Shown: positions 1-7,135 of the stretch, in pieces
Layout of the letters: each line of letters opens with the position of its first letter
Numbering within the stretch: position 1 is the stretch's first letter
DNA from: Anaerolineaceae bacterium
GTDB lineage: Bacteria; Chloroflexota; Anaerolineae; Anaerolineales; Anaerolineaceae
Length of the DNA: 10,541 nt
Assembly (NCBI GenBank): GCA_003532515.1
Contig: DOEX01000028.1
Location: 1-10,541 of the forward strand
Direction of reading: 5' to 3'
Made by a program: the position numbers and the translations under genes
The notes under the pieces: model-generated
Seen by the model: only the letters and a program-made list of their open reading frames with translations
Database searches by the model: none
What the model was told of the DNA's origin: nothing

Positions 1-48
1 TTTAACCTTGCCTTAGCCCACAGCCATCATCTTGGTAATGAAGGTTAG
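1..48 (+). CDS. C-terminal end of a probable ArsR/SmtB-family zinc-sensing repressor (partial)
   Basis: An open frame enters from the left edge and ends at TAG (46-48). Its last 15 residues read FNLALAHSHHLGNEG. The His-x-x-His pair (codons 7 and 10) after a short hydrophobic helix matches the C-terminal helix of CzrA/SmtB-type sensors, where such a pair supplies two of the zinc ligands of the alpha-5 site. The gene ends 2 bp before the start of a Zn/Cd-type efflux ATPase, the usual partner of such repressors, so the two probably form one operon in which metal binding releases the repressor. Only 15 residues are visible, with no DNA-binding helix, so the family call rests on this tail plus context. 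An unrelated His-rich protein end is possible. Confidence 0.45.
   Translation, partial: FNLALAHSHHLGNEG
40..44 (+). promoter_or_regulatory. Ribosome binding site of the metal ATPase
   Basis: GAAGG lies 6 nt before the ATG at 51, inside the last codons of the preceding gene. This supports the ATG at 51 as the start and suggests translation coupled to the upstream regulator. Confidence 0.55.
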
Positions 49-50
49 TT

Positions 51-2141
51 ATGAAGACTGAATCCAATCCAATAATTCAATCTGGTAGTTCTATCTCTGA
101 ATGTGAGGAGCGTGGATGCAACTGTGAAGCAGGCGCCCCGATCCGTATTGTGCCTGGCAAGCCCCGGAAAAACACATTCACCTTGAGCATTGGCGGCTTT
201 TTTCGCTCTTTTTGGCAGACGCCTGACCTAAAAATTGTTTTGCTTGGGCTATCACTCTTGGTTTTAAGCCTTTTTGCCGAACGGTTGGGTCTGCAACAAC
301 CCTGGATCATGATTCTTCAACTGCTACTCCTTCCGCTGGCAGGCTGGTCGATCTTCAAAGATGGTTTTCGGACGCTTTTTATTAAACGTCGCTTCAATAT
401 GAACACACTTATGTCTGTCGCCTCCATTGGCGCAGTGGTGCTGAGTGAAACCTACGAAGCGATCATCCTTTTGCTTCTATTCACCCTTTCAGAAGCATTG
501 GAAGGCTATATCAATGATAATGCCCGCGAGATCTTGATGGAATTCGCCGATCTAGCTCCAAAAACAGCAATTCGACTGACCAACGCTGGCGAAGAAAACG
601 TGGACGTTGATAGACTTCAACCCGGCGATGTGATCCTTATCAGACCAGCAGATCGCATCCCCATGGACGGAGTGATTCTGGCGGGTAGCAGCTCAGTTAA
701 TCAGGCTCCCATCACTGGCGAAAGTAAGTTAATTGATAAAACGATCGGCGAAACAGTAATATCCGGAAGTATCAACGGTCAAGGAGTGCTCCAAGTGCAA
801 GTCAGCAAGTACGCCAAAGACAACACCATCCAGCGCATCATCCAGCTGGTGACTGAAGCCCAGGAAAACAAAGCCGAACAAGTCAAATACATCGATCGTT
901 TCGCATCGGTTTACACCCCCATCATTTTTGGGGTGGCAGTGCTGGTCGCCATTGTCCCGGTTCTTATTTTCAACCAGCCTTTCTGGAACGTTGGTGAATC
1001 TTACGGTTGGCTGCATCGCTCACTTTCCTTATTGTTGGTAGGTTGCCCCTGCGCGTTGGTGATCAGTACCCCCATCACCATGATCAGCGGACTCACGCGG
1101 GCTGCCAAAGCCGGCGTCGTTTTCAAAGGCGGCGTATTCCTCGAAGGTCTTTCGAACGCTAAAGTGATTGCTTTTGACAAAACTGGAACGCTCACTCGCG
1201 GCGAGCCTGTTGTCAGCCAGGTTAAAGCGGTTGATTGTGAGGGCGATGCTTTTTGCCCGCGCTGTGACGACCTGGTTGCGCTTACCAGTGCCCTGGAAGC
1301 CCATAGTAGCCACCCTTTGGCTTCTTCCGTCATCGAAGAAGCAAACCGCAGAGGCGTTGCCAGCCGCTATTCTTCCGCCCAGGATCTTATGGTCCTCGAG
1401 GGAAAGGGTCAAACAGGCACAGTAAACGGGAAAACAGGTACAGTTGGCAGTCTCCCTCTTTTTCTGGCAGAGCACATGACCCCTGAAGAAATTGTCCAGG
1501 AAGTCCTGAAAGCCGAGAGCCGAGGGGAGAGCACCATGTTGGTATGCGACGGTGATCGAGTGCGCGGATTCCTAAGCGTGGAAGACGCTGTACGTCCTGG
1601 TGTTGAAGAAGTGATCAGACAAATCAAAGCCCAAGGCTTGAGACCAGTGATGCTGACGGGTGACAATAACGTGGTGGCTGGCAAAGTTGCTAACCAAACC
1701 GGAATCGAAGAATTCCATTCTGCCCTTTTGCCGGAAGAAAAGTTGAATTGGCTGACGCTATTGAAGGAACGCTACGGGAATGTGATCATGGCTGGCGATG
1801 GCGTCAACGATTCGCCAGCACTGGCTCGTGCCGATATCGGCGTAGCCATGGGTGGAGCAGGGAACGCCCAGGTATTGGAAACCGCCGATGTTGTCCTCCT
1901 CAATGATGATCTGGAAAAGCTGCCTTTTGCCATCCGTTTATCTAAATTCGTCAACGGTCTGGTTCGTCAAAACGTAGTTTTCAGCCTGGGAGTCAAAGCC
2001 CTGATCGCAATTGTGGCGCTCTTGGGTCTGACCCCACTCTGGGTGGCAGTGTTAGCCGATATTGGTATTTCTCTCTTAGTGACCCTAAACGGAATGCGAG
2101 CACTCAGGTTTGAACCCGGTTCTCAAATTAGCGCAGCTTAA
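51..2141 (+). CDS. Heavy-metal (Zn/Cd/Pb) translocating P1B-type ATPase
   Basis: This 696-residue inner-membrane pump should export divalent soft metals using ATP. Visible motifs, in order: actuator-domain TGES (222-225); metal-site CPC in a membrane helix (332-334); phosphorylation motif DKTGT with Asp376; His421-Pro422, the HP nucleotide-binding signature of P1B pumps; TGD (536-538); and GDGVND (582-587). Lys649 and the Asp670-x-Gly motif in the last two membrane helices fit the Zn2+/Cd2+/Pb2+ subgroup (ZntA/CadA, P1B-2) rather than copper pumps. Hydrophobic segments lie near 61-79, 83-101, 115-147, 290-308, 322-345 and 641-680. There is no N-terminal HMA domain with GMTCxxC. Instead there is a short cysteine cluster (C18, C23, C25), and a second set (C396, C402, C405) sits at the start of the nucleotide-binding domain. 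It follows a probable ArsR-type repressor by 2 bp. The family is certain; the exact metal is inferred. Confidence 0.93.
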   Translation: MKTESNPIIQSGSSISECEERGCNCEAGAPIRIVPGKPRKNTFTLSIGGFFRSFWQTPDLKIVLLGLSLLVLSLFAERLGLQQPWIMILQLLLLPLAGWSIFKDGFRTLFIKRRFNMNTLMSVASIGAVVLSETYEAIILLLLFTLSEALEGYINDNAREILMEFADLAPKTAIRLTNAGEENVDVDRLQPGDVILIRPADRIPMDGVILAGSSSVNQAPITGESKLIDKTIGETVISGSINGQGVLQVQVSKYAKDNTIQRIIQLVTEAQENKAEQVKYIDRFASVYTPIIFGVAVLVAIVPVLIFNQPFWNVGESYGWLHRSLSLLLVGCPCALVISTPITMISGLTRAAKAGVVFKGGVFLEGLSNAKVIAFDKTGTLTRGEPVVSQVKAVDCEGDAFCPRCDDLVALTSALEAHSSHPLASSVIEEANRRGVASRYSSAQDLMVLEGKGQTGTVNGKTGTVGSLPLFLAEHMTPEEIVQEVLKAESRGESTMLVCDGDRVRGFLSVEDAVRPGVEEVIRQIKAQGLRPVMLTGDNNVVAGKVANQTGIEEFHSALLPEEKLNWLTLLKERYGNVIMAGDGVNDSPALARADIGVAMGGAGNAQVLETADVVLLNDDLEKLPFAIRLSKFVNGLVRQNVVFSLGVKALIAIVALLGLTPLWVAVLADIGISLLVTLNGMRALRFEPGSQISAA
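2128..2141. other. Convergent 3' overlap of the metal ATPase and DUF3048 genes
   Basis: The plus-strand TAA (2139-2141) and the minus-strand stop (2128-2130) overlap, so the last 14 bp code on both strands. There is no room for a conventional terminator between the genes, so each transcript must end inside its neighbour. Confidence 0.85.
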
Positions 2142-3366
2142 ATACCAGGTCCCATTCTCCTTCAGCAACTCGCTCAGGTCTGGAGATCGTGGACGAGATG
2201 GTGATCCACGATCTACCCGGTTTTAACGTGTAAGGTTTGCCTTCCACATAAAAACTAAAAGGATCAGTGGCGGTTTCAGAAAACCAGGTCCCGTAAGTCA
2301 ACTTTCCATCCCGGAGCAAGATAGCCAGTTGGTTGGGGTCGCCTTCACGCAGATTGATATCATAGGTGCTGGTGTTATATTCGATGTAATTTGCCATGAT
2401 AAAGATCAGATTCTCAAAAGCAACCGGTGACCCATCGCTGTCATAAGAAGGCTCGAGCTGGAGATTGCCGTCTTCCTCCTCCACCTCCTGCCAGAGATGG
2501 TACCGACCAGTCTCGGAGCTATAGCGCCAGTCCATCACTGAAAAGTCAGCATAAAGATAACTGAAGCGAGTAGCGACATCATCCCACTTATTGATGGTGA
2601 CTGAAAAAGGCAGCACTTTGAATTGAGGAGTGCCGCTCTGCAATCTATCCGTTTCAGCTATGTTGCGTATGGCAGTGGTATTCGCGTAGGTTAAGCCGCC
2701 CTGGTCAACAGGCTGGGTGCAGATGCCAGGACAGTCTGTGAAACCTTGATAAAAAACTCGCTCAGCAAGTGAATTCTCAAAAACACCCCGGACCATCGTG
2801 TCCACGGTTGAAACCACCAGGTCTGCCTTGTAATGTTGGGTTAGGCGGGCATCCACCAGTCTCCCTGGTCCCAGCGGTCCCACAGAATCAGCAGCCTGGC
2901 TGTAAAAGAGCGCTAATAACTGGTTGGTTTGGCCACCAGTGTAGTATTCGAAGACAACGTCAGCCTGGTTGATCTGCGAAAATGGGCGCACACTGCGCGG
3001 CCAGTTGAGCAGCTTTACCAGCAAAGGTTTTCTTTCCAGGAGCTCTGTATCGCTCAATTGTAAGCCGGTAAAGGGGTTGGTCGTATAGATGATCCTGGGT
3101 GTCACATCGATCTCTGTGGTTGCTGTGGCGATAGCCCAGGCTGTAGGTGAGGGAAGCGGTGTTGGCGTAGCGTGGATAGCGATTTGGGTTAATTCAACCT
3201 CAGCAGAAAGTGCTGACGGACTTTTTTGCAGGGTCATGACGGGAGTAATCTTTGGAGGGTTACTTTGAGGGCGAGATATTGCCCAAAAAAAGATCGACCC
3301 GCCAACAATCAGCTCCAAGATGAGTCCCCAGTTTCGCCACGAGAATTGTTTGTCTTTACCCATCAC
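2128..3366 (-). CDS. Membrane-anchored DUF3048 domain protein (YerB-like)
   Basis: The 412-residue product has one N-terminal hydrophobic segment (about 14-30), then a Thr/Pro/Ser-rich linker to about residue 90, then the conserved part. Family-like features are NPFTGL (97-102), a KPLLVKLLN strand, RPFSQINQADVVFE (127-140) and a GPLGPGR stretch (163-169) at the position of the usual GPVRSAR. These match DUF3048 proteins such as Bacillus YerB, which are surface-anchored and of unknown biochemical function. No lipobox cysteine is seen, so the helix is probably an uncleaved anchor. C212 and C216 (DCPGIC) could form a disulfide outside the cell. The frame opens with GTG at 3366 followed by ATG at 3363. 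There is no Shine-Dalgarno sequence, and an extended -10 lies 7 nt before the ATG, so the ATG may be the true start. The gene is convergent with the metal ATPase, sharing 14 bp, and divergent from pstS. Confidence 0.8.
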   Translation of the reverse strand: MMGKDKQFSWRNWGLILELIVGGSIFFWAISRPQSNPPKITPVMTLQKSPSALSAEVELTQIAIHATPTPLPSPTAWAIATATTEIDVTPRIIYTTNPFTGLQLSDTELLERKPLLVKLLNWPRSVRPFSQINQADVVFEYYTGGQTNQLLALFYSQAADSVGPLGPGRLVDARLTQHYKADLVVSTVDTMVRGVFENSLAERVFYQGFTDCPGICTQPVDQGGLTYANTTAIRNIAETDRLQSGTPQFKVLPFSVTINKWDDVATRFSYLYADFSVMDWRYSSETGRYHLWQEVEEEDGNLQLEPSYDSDGSPVAFENLIFIMANYIEYNTSTYDINLREGDPNQLAILLRDGKLTYGTWFSETATDPFSFYVEGKPYTLKPGRSWITISSTISRPERVAEGEWDLVFKLR

Positions 3367-3370
3367 GATG

Positions 3371-3379
3371 ATTTTATCA
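3371..3379 (-). promoter_or_regulatory. Extended -10 element for the DUF3048 gene
   Basis: Read on the minus strand this is TGATAAAAT, a TGn-extended -10 hexamer. It ends 7 nt before the ATG at 3363, which is where transcription would be expected to begin, so the mRNA may be leaderless. No good -35 is seen. This is prediction only. Confidence 0.4.
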
Positions 3380-3452
3380 CGCTGTAACTTTTGAACAGAT
3401 TGGCAGTCATTCCAGCCACTTTGTTGTATTCAACTCCATTTAATATCACAAC

Positions 3453-3496
3453 CCTAAATCACCCTTAATTATGATTTAAGGAGCCATTAACCTTTG
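3453..3496 (+). promoter_or_regulatory. Probable Pho box upstream of pstSCAB
   Basis: TTAA cores begin at 3465, 3476 and 3487, exactly 11 bp apart, in the units CTTAATTA, TTTAAGGA and ATTAACCT. A weaker fourth unit (CTAA) begins at 3454, in the same phase. Tandem TTAA-containing repeats at 11-bp intervals are how PhoB/PhoP-family response regulators bind in several phyla (TT-ACA repeats in Bacillus, CTTAACCT repeats in cyanobacteria). Two more similar sequences, TTAACA (3501) and TAAACA (3515), follow at 14-bp spacing. The position in front of a phosphate uptake operon supports phosphate-starvation control. The first two cores also form an interrupted palindrome, CCTTAA/TTAAGG (3463-3481). 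Confidence 0.55.
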
Positions 3497-3520
3497 CCTG
3501 TTAACATTGTCAGGTAAACA

Positions 3521-3526
3521 TAAAAT
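3521..3526 (+). promoter_or_regulatory. Candidate -10 hexamer for pstS
   Basis: TAAAAT lies 24 bp after the last 11-bp phased repeat and 27 bp before the pstS ATG. No good -35 is present, as is common for promoters that depend on a Pho-type activator. Transcription would start near 3533 and leave a short leader that carries the ribosome binding site. Confidence 0.4.
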
Positions 3527-3543
3527 AGAGAAGTAGAAATTAG

Positions 3544-3548
3544 AGGAG
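3544..3548 (+). promoter_or_regulatory. Ribosome binding site of pstS
   Basis: AGGAG lies 5 nt before the ATG at 3554. It is a strong Shine-Dalgarno sequence that fixes the pstS start. Confidence 0.75.
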
Positions 3549-3553
3549 AAAAA

Positions 3554-4432
3554 ATGAAAATTAACAAGAAGTTCCTGTCAATCGGTTTTACCCTGATCAT
3601 GGTCCTGGCGTTGGTCGCTGCCTGTGGTCAGGCTGCCGAAACCCCAGCAGCTGAGCAGCCAAACGCTGAAGCGCCTGCAGAAGCGCCTGCAGAAGCAGTC
3701 ACCATTACCATGGCTGGGTCAACCACCGTTCAACCCCTCGCGGAGAAATTCTCAGAAGCCTACACAGCTCAAAACCCTAATGTGCGCATTGACGTTCAGG
3801 GTGGCGGCTCCAGCGTAGGTGTCAAAGCAGCTGGTCAAAAAACTGCTGACATCGGCATGGCTTCCCGTGAAGTTAAAGAATCGGAGCTAACCGAATTCGC
3901 CGGTATCGAGGTTTTCGCCGTTGCTCTAGATGGCATTGCCATCGTGGCACATCCTGATGTTTCCGTAAATGACCTGACCATCGATCAGATCAAGGCTATC
4001 TTCGGTGGAACGATCACCAACTGGAGCGAAGTTGGTGGAGCAGACGCTGCAATAGTCGTAGCTTCCCGTGAAGAAGGTTCCGGTACCCGTGCAGCTTTCG
4101 AGGAAATGGTTCTGGGTGAAGATGTTTTGATGACCGAAAACGCCATTTTGCAGCCTTCCAACGGCTCCATTCGCACCACTGTCTCCACCACCCCGCATTC
4201 TATTGCTTATCTCTCCTTCGGTTACCTGGACGCCACCGTGAAAACCATCAGTGTTGAAGGTGTTGCTCCTACCGAAGCCAATGCCTCCAATGGCACCTAT
4301 CCTGTCGTTCGTCCATTGAACATGATCACCTTTGGTGAGCCCACGGGCGAACTTAAAGCTTTCATTGATTTCATGCTCAGCGATGCAGGTCAGGCAATTG
4401 TTGTTGAAGAAGGTTATCTCGCCGTCAAATAG
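3554..4432 (+). CDS. pstS: Phosphate ABC transporter, phosphate-binding lipoprotein PstS
   Basis: PstS captures inorganic phosphate outside the membrane and hands it to the PstCA channel. The 292-residue protein starts with a lipoprotein signal: KINKK, a hydrophobic core, and lipobox VAAC with lipidated Cys24. An Ala/Glu/Pro linker to about residue 48 follows, part of it encoded by a 12-bp tandem repeat. The PBP-like domain (about 49-292) shows the expected phosphate-site elements: AGSTTVQP (54-61), GGGSSVG (83-89), a DIGMASR segment (99-105), Asp126 in the DGIAIV segment, and SREEGSGTR (171-179), whose Ser/Gly/Thr/Arg residues contact phosphate in known PstS proteins. The length is typical of the shorter, Gram-positive-like type. 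It is the first gene of pstSCAB, with a strong ribosome binding site and a Pho-box-like region upstream. It ends in TAG, 2 bp before pstC. Confidence 0.93.
   Translation: MKINKKFLSIGFTLIMVLALVAACGQAAETPAAEQPNAEAPAEAPAEAVTITMAGSTTVQPLAEKFSEAYTAQNPNVRIDVQGGGSSVGVKAAGQKTADIGMASREVKESELTEFAGIEVFAVALDGIAIVAHPDVSVNDLTIDQIKAIFGGTITNWSEVGGADAAIVVASREEGSGTRAAFEEMVLGEDVLMTENAILQPSNGSIRTTVSTTPHSIAYLSFGYLDATVKTISVEGVAPTEANASNGTYPVVRPLNMITFGEPTGELKAFIDFMLSDAGQAIVVEEGYLAVK
3668..3691 (+). repeat. 12-bp tandem duplication in the PstS linker
   Basis: GAAGCGCCTGCA occurs twice head to tail (3668-3679, 3680-3691), and a partial third copy begins at 3692. It encodes the E-A-P-A steps of the flexible linker between the lipid anchor and the binding domain. 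Such linkers tolerate length change by replication slippage. Confidence 0.8.
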
Positions 4433-4434
4433 GC

Positions 4435-5442
4435 ATGAGACCAGAAATTAGCGAATATAATTACCAGGCGTCTCCATTCTTTATGGATGGGGACGCTAAA
4501 CCTATGAAAAAGCACGGAGGCGTTGAGCACCAGATGAGTGGAAGAATAATCGCGGATAAAACCGTCAAGTACATTCTCTTCATCAGCGCAATTCTTTCGA
4601 TTGTCATCGTTTTGGCAATCGCTTTTTTTATTTTCCAGGAAAGTCTTCAGGCTTGGGCAGAAATTGGCTTAAGTGACATTCTATTTAAGGCGGTTTGGCG
4701 TCCTGGTCAGGATCAATACGGGATCCTTGCCATGATCGTAGGTTCTGTTGCAGTCACTTTTGGAGCCATCCTCCTGGGTGTTCCTTTGGCAATTGGGTCC
4801 GCCATTTTCTTAGGAGAAATTGCACCCAAAAGTGTCCAATCAGTCTTACGACCAGCTGTACAGCTGCTGGCCGGAATCCCTTCCGTCGTCTACGGTCTTT
4901 TTGGTATGGTTGTTCTCGTTCCGCTGATCCGGCAAGTTAACGTTCCTGGTAACTCCGGCTACGGTTTGTTGGCAGCATCAATCGTTTTGGCGGTCATGAT
5001 CCTTCCCACCATTACCAGCGTCGCTGAAGATGCTATCCGGGCTGTGCCTGATGGTTATCGCTCTGGCTCGCTGGCTTTGGGTGCCACGAAGTGGCAAACA
5101 ATAACAAGAGTCGTCTTGCCTGCGGGCAAGTCTGGTATCATGGCTGCAATCATCCTTGGAGTTGGTCGTGCCTTAGGCGAAACCATGGCTATGATCATGG
5201 TCATCGGTAACTCAGTCGTTTTCCCAAAACCTCTGGCCGCAAATCCGTTGACCTTTTTCTTTTCTCAAGCCCGCACGCTGACAGGCAACATCGCGGTTGA
5301 GATCAGTTATGCTACAGGCGTACACGAAAGCGCCCTCTTCGCCACCGGTGTGGTCTTGTTTGCCTTGATTATCATCGTCAACGCCAGCGCGAGATGGCTG
5401 ATCAACCGGCAGTCTAGTATCCAAACTACCAGGCAGGGATAA
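4435..5442 (+). CDS. pstC: Phosphate ABC transporter permease PstC
   Basis: PstC forms one half of the inner-membrane phosphate channel with PstA. The 335-residue frame has a first membrane helix at about 45-67, a conserved LAGIPSVVYGLFG segment (145-157), and the cytoplasmic EAA loop that docks on PstB at about 198-252, including EDAIRAVP, GSLALGATKWQT and GRALGETMA. This is a standard binding-protein-dependent permease domain. The start is uncertain. The ATG at 4435 follows the pstS stop by 2 bp but has no Shine-Dalgarno sequence and gives a polar tail of about 40 residues. The ATG at 4504 has GGGGA 10 nt upstream, and the ATG at 4534 has GGAGG 13 nt upstream. A start at 4504 or 4534 would give a more usual PstC N-terminus. 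pstA follows after 2 bp. Confidence 0.92.
   Translation: MRPEISEYNYQASPFFMDGDAKPMKKHGGVEHQMSGRIIADKTVKYILFISAILSIVIVLAIAFFIFQESLQAWAEIGLSDILFKAVWRPGQDQYGILAMIVGSVAVTFGAILLGVPLAIGSAIFLGEIAPKSVQSVLRPAVQLLAGIPSVVYGLFGMVVLVPLIRQVNVPGNSGYGLLAASIVLAVMILPTITSVAEDAIRAVPDGYRSGSLALGATKWQTITRVVLPAGKSGIMAAIILGVGRALGETMAMIMVIGNSVVFPKPLAANPLTFFFSQARTLTGNIAVEISYATGVHESALFATGVVLFALIIIVNASARWLINRQSSIQTTRQG
5435..5439 (+). promoter_or_regulatory. Ribosome binding site of pstA
   Basis: AGGGA lies 5 nt before the ATG at 5445, within the last codons of pstC, consistent with coupled translation. Confidence 0.55.
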
Positions 5443-5444
5443 GG

Positions 5445-6368
5445 ATGATCAGCGAGAATCTCCACACCGTTCAACATAATGACCCTGCAACCTTGCGAAA
5501 TCTCAAATTGCGCACCACCTATCAAAATGTATGGTTTTCAATCATGTGGCTGGCAGGGGTGATCACCCTGTTGGTATTATTGCTCGTTTTGGGTTATGTC
5601 ATCATCCAGGGTGGCAAGACCTTGAATTGGGAATTTTTAACAACACCGCCGAGAGGTGGTCTTTCGGGTGAAGGAGGCATCTCCACAACACTTGGAACAT
5701 CACTTTACCTGGTATCGCTTACTCTCTTGGTTGCCACACCTTTGGGCGTTGGCGCTGCAATCTACCTGATCGAATATGCCGGTGAGCAAAGCTTGACCTC
5801 CCCAGTATTACGTGCTTTGATCTCGATTGCCAATTTTTCCGTTGAGACGTTGGCTGGCATTCCCTCCATAATTTATGGTCTGTTCGGTTATGCCTTGTTT
5901 GTATCTACGTTGCAATTCGGCTGGTCGTTGCTATCGGCTTCGTTGGCAGCTGCCTGTCTTGTCTTACCCACCATCATTCGGACCACTGAAGAAGCTTTAC
6001 TAACGGTTCCAGATGATTATCGTCGGGGTAGTCTTGCTCTTGGCGCCACCAAATGGCAAACACTTTACAAAGTCGTATTACCCGCTTCTCTACCCGGAAT
6101 TATCACTGGCATAATCTTGAGTGTTGGGCGTATCATTAGTGAAACAGCTGTTTTCTTTGTCACCTTGGGAGGAAGCCATCGCCTGCCCAGTTCAATCATG
6201 GATGGCGGGCGAACGCTGGCTCTTCATTTGTACTACTTGGCGATGGATACCAATGCGTTTGACAAGGCAATGGGCACGGGTGCGGTGCTGATTATTCTCA
6301 TTGTTTTGATAAACCTGGTAATTGACATCATTTCACGCAAGCTAACCGCAAAAGTCCGCGGAGGATAA
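5445..6368 (+). CDS. pstA: Phosphate ABC transporter permease PstA
   Basis: PstA is the partner of PstC in the phosphate channel. The 307-residue protein has a first membrane helix at about 30-55, a FLTTPPRGGLSGEGGIS segment (64-80) of the kind typical for PstA, a second conserved block, LAGIPSIIYGLFG (136-148), and the EAA docking loop at about 182-234 (EEALLTVP, GSLALGATKWQT, GRIISETA). PstC and PstA here share the segment GSLALGATKWQT exactly, as expected for related subunits docking on one PstB dimer. The stop codon TAA shares its last A with the pstB ATG (a 1-bp overlap), so translation is probably coupled. Confidence 0.93.
   Translation: MISENLHTVQHNDPATLRNLKLRTTYQNVWFSIMWLAGVITLLVLLLVLGYVIIQGGKTLNWEFLTTPPRGGLSGEGGISTTLGTSLYLVSLTLLVATPLGVGAAIYLIEYAGEQSLTSPVLRALISIANFSVETLAGIPSIIYGLFGYALFVSTLQFGWSLLSASLAAACLVLPTIIRTTEEALLTVPDDYRRGSLALGATKWQTLYKVVLPASLPGIITGIILSVGRIISETAVFFVTLGGSHRLPSSIMDGGRTLALHLYYLAMDTNAFDKAMGTGAVLIILIVLINLVIDIISRKLTAKVRGG
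6360..6364 (+). promoter_or_regulatory. Ribosome binding site of pstB
   Basis: GGAGG lies at the very end of pstA, 3 nt before the ATG at 6368. The core is strong but the spacing is short, and it overlaps the pstA stop region, suggesting re-initiation by ribosomes finishing pstA. Confidence 0.6.
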
Positions 6369-7135
6369 TGAACGCAACAAAACTTGAGACCAATGAATAT
6401 AACCTTTATTACGGCAACTTTCATGCCCTGCGCGATATCTCGATCTATATACCAGAAAAGAAGGTCACCGCGCTAATTGGCCCTTCAGGCTGTGGGAAAA
6501 GCACGTTTTTACGCACCTTCAACCGCATGAACGACTTAATTCCAGGTGTACGAACTACTGGTCTTGTCAACATCGACGGGATTGATCTTTTCAAAATAGA
6601 CCCGGTTGCTCTACGCCAAAATGTGGGCATGGTTTTTCAAAAACCTAACCCTTTCCCCAAGTCGATTTTTGATAACGTTGCCTATGGTCCCCGTGTTACT
6701 GGCTTGCGCGACCATAAGAAGCTCGAGGAAATTGTTGAGAGCAGCTTGAGATCAGCAGCTTTATGGGATGAAGTAAAAGACAATCTTGGCAAATCTGGTC
6801 TGGCATTGTCTGGTGGTCAGCAACAACGTCTTTGCATTGCCCGTGCGCTGGCTGTGCAACCCAGCGTGATTCTGATGGATGAGCCAGCTGCCTCGCTTGA
6901 TCCAATTGCTACGCTGAAAATTGAAGATCTGATCCACGATCTTTCGGAAGATTACACGATCGTCATTGTTACCCACAATATGCAGCAAGCTGGTCGTGTT
7001 TCGGACTATACTGCCTTCTTTTACACTGATGAGACTCGTACGGGTCGTTTGGTTGAGTTTGACGAAACCAAAACGATCTTCACAAACCCCCACGACAAGC
7101 GCACAGAAGATTACATCACCGGTCGCTTCGGTTAG
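6368..7135 (+). CDS. pstB: Phosphate ABC transporter ATP-binding protein PstB
   Basis: PstB is the cytoplasmic ATPase that drives phosphate import through PstCA. All ABC motifs are intact in 255 residues: Walker A GPSGCGKST (38-46), Q-loop Gln91 in a VFQKPNPFPKSI segment that is highly characteristic of PstB, signature LSGGQ (147-151), Walker B ILMDE (168-172) with catalytic Glu172, D-loop SLDP (176-179) and switch His203. The N-terminal LYYGNFHALRDIS and C-terminal DYITGRFG also match the family. The stretch after Walker B reads PAASLDP where PTSALDP is more usual, a conservative change. It is the last gene of the operon. No phoU follows directly; instead a broken dehydrogenase gene converges on it and overlaps its last 20 bp. 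Confidence 0.95.
   Translation: MNATKLETNEYNLYYGNFHALRDISIYIPEKKVTALIGPSGCGKSTFLRTFNRMNDLIPGVRTTGLVNIDGIDLFKIDPVALRQNVGMVFQKPNPFPKSIFDNVAYGPRVTGLRDHKKLEEIVESSLRSAALWDEVKDNLGKSGLALSGGQQQRLCIARALAVQPSVILMDEPAASLDPIATLKIEDLIHDLSEDYTIVIVTHNMQQAGRVSDYTAFFYTDETRTGRLVEFDETKTIFTNPHDKRTEDYITGRFG

Noticed and set aside
1029..1475. 148-residue open frame antisense to the metal ATPase
   Set aside because: It covers the core catalytic motifs of the ATPase on the other strand and shows no domain of its own.
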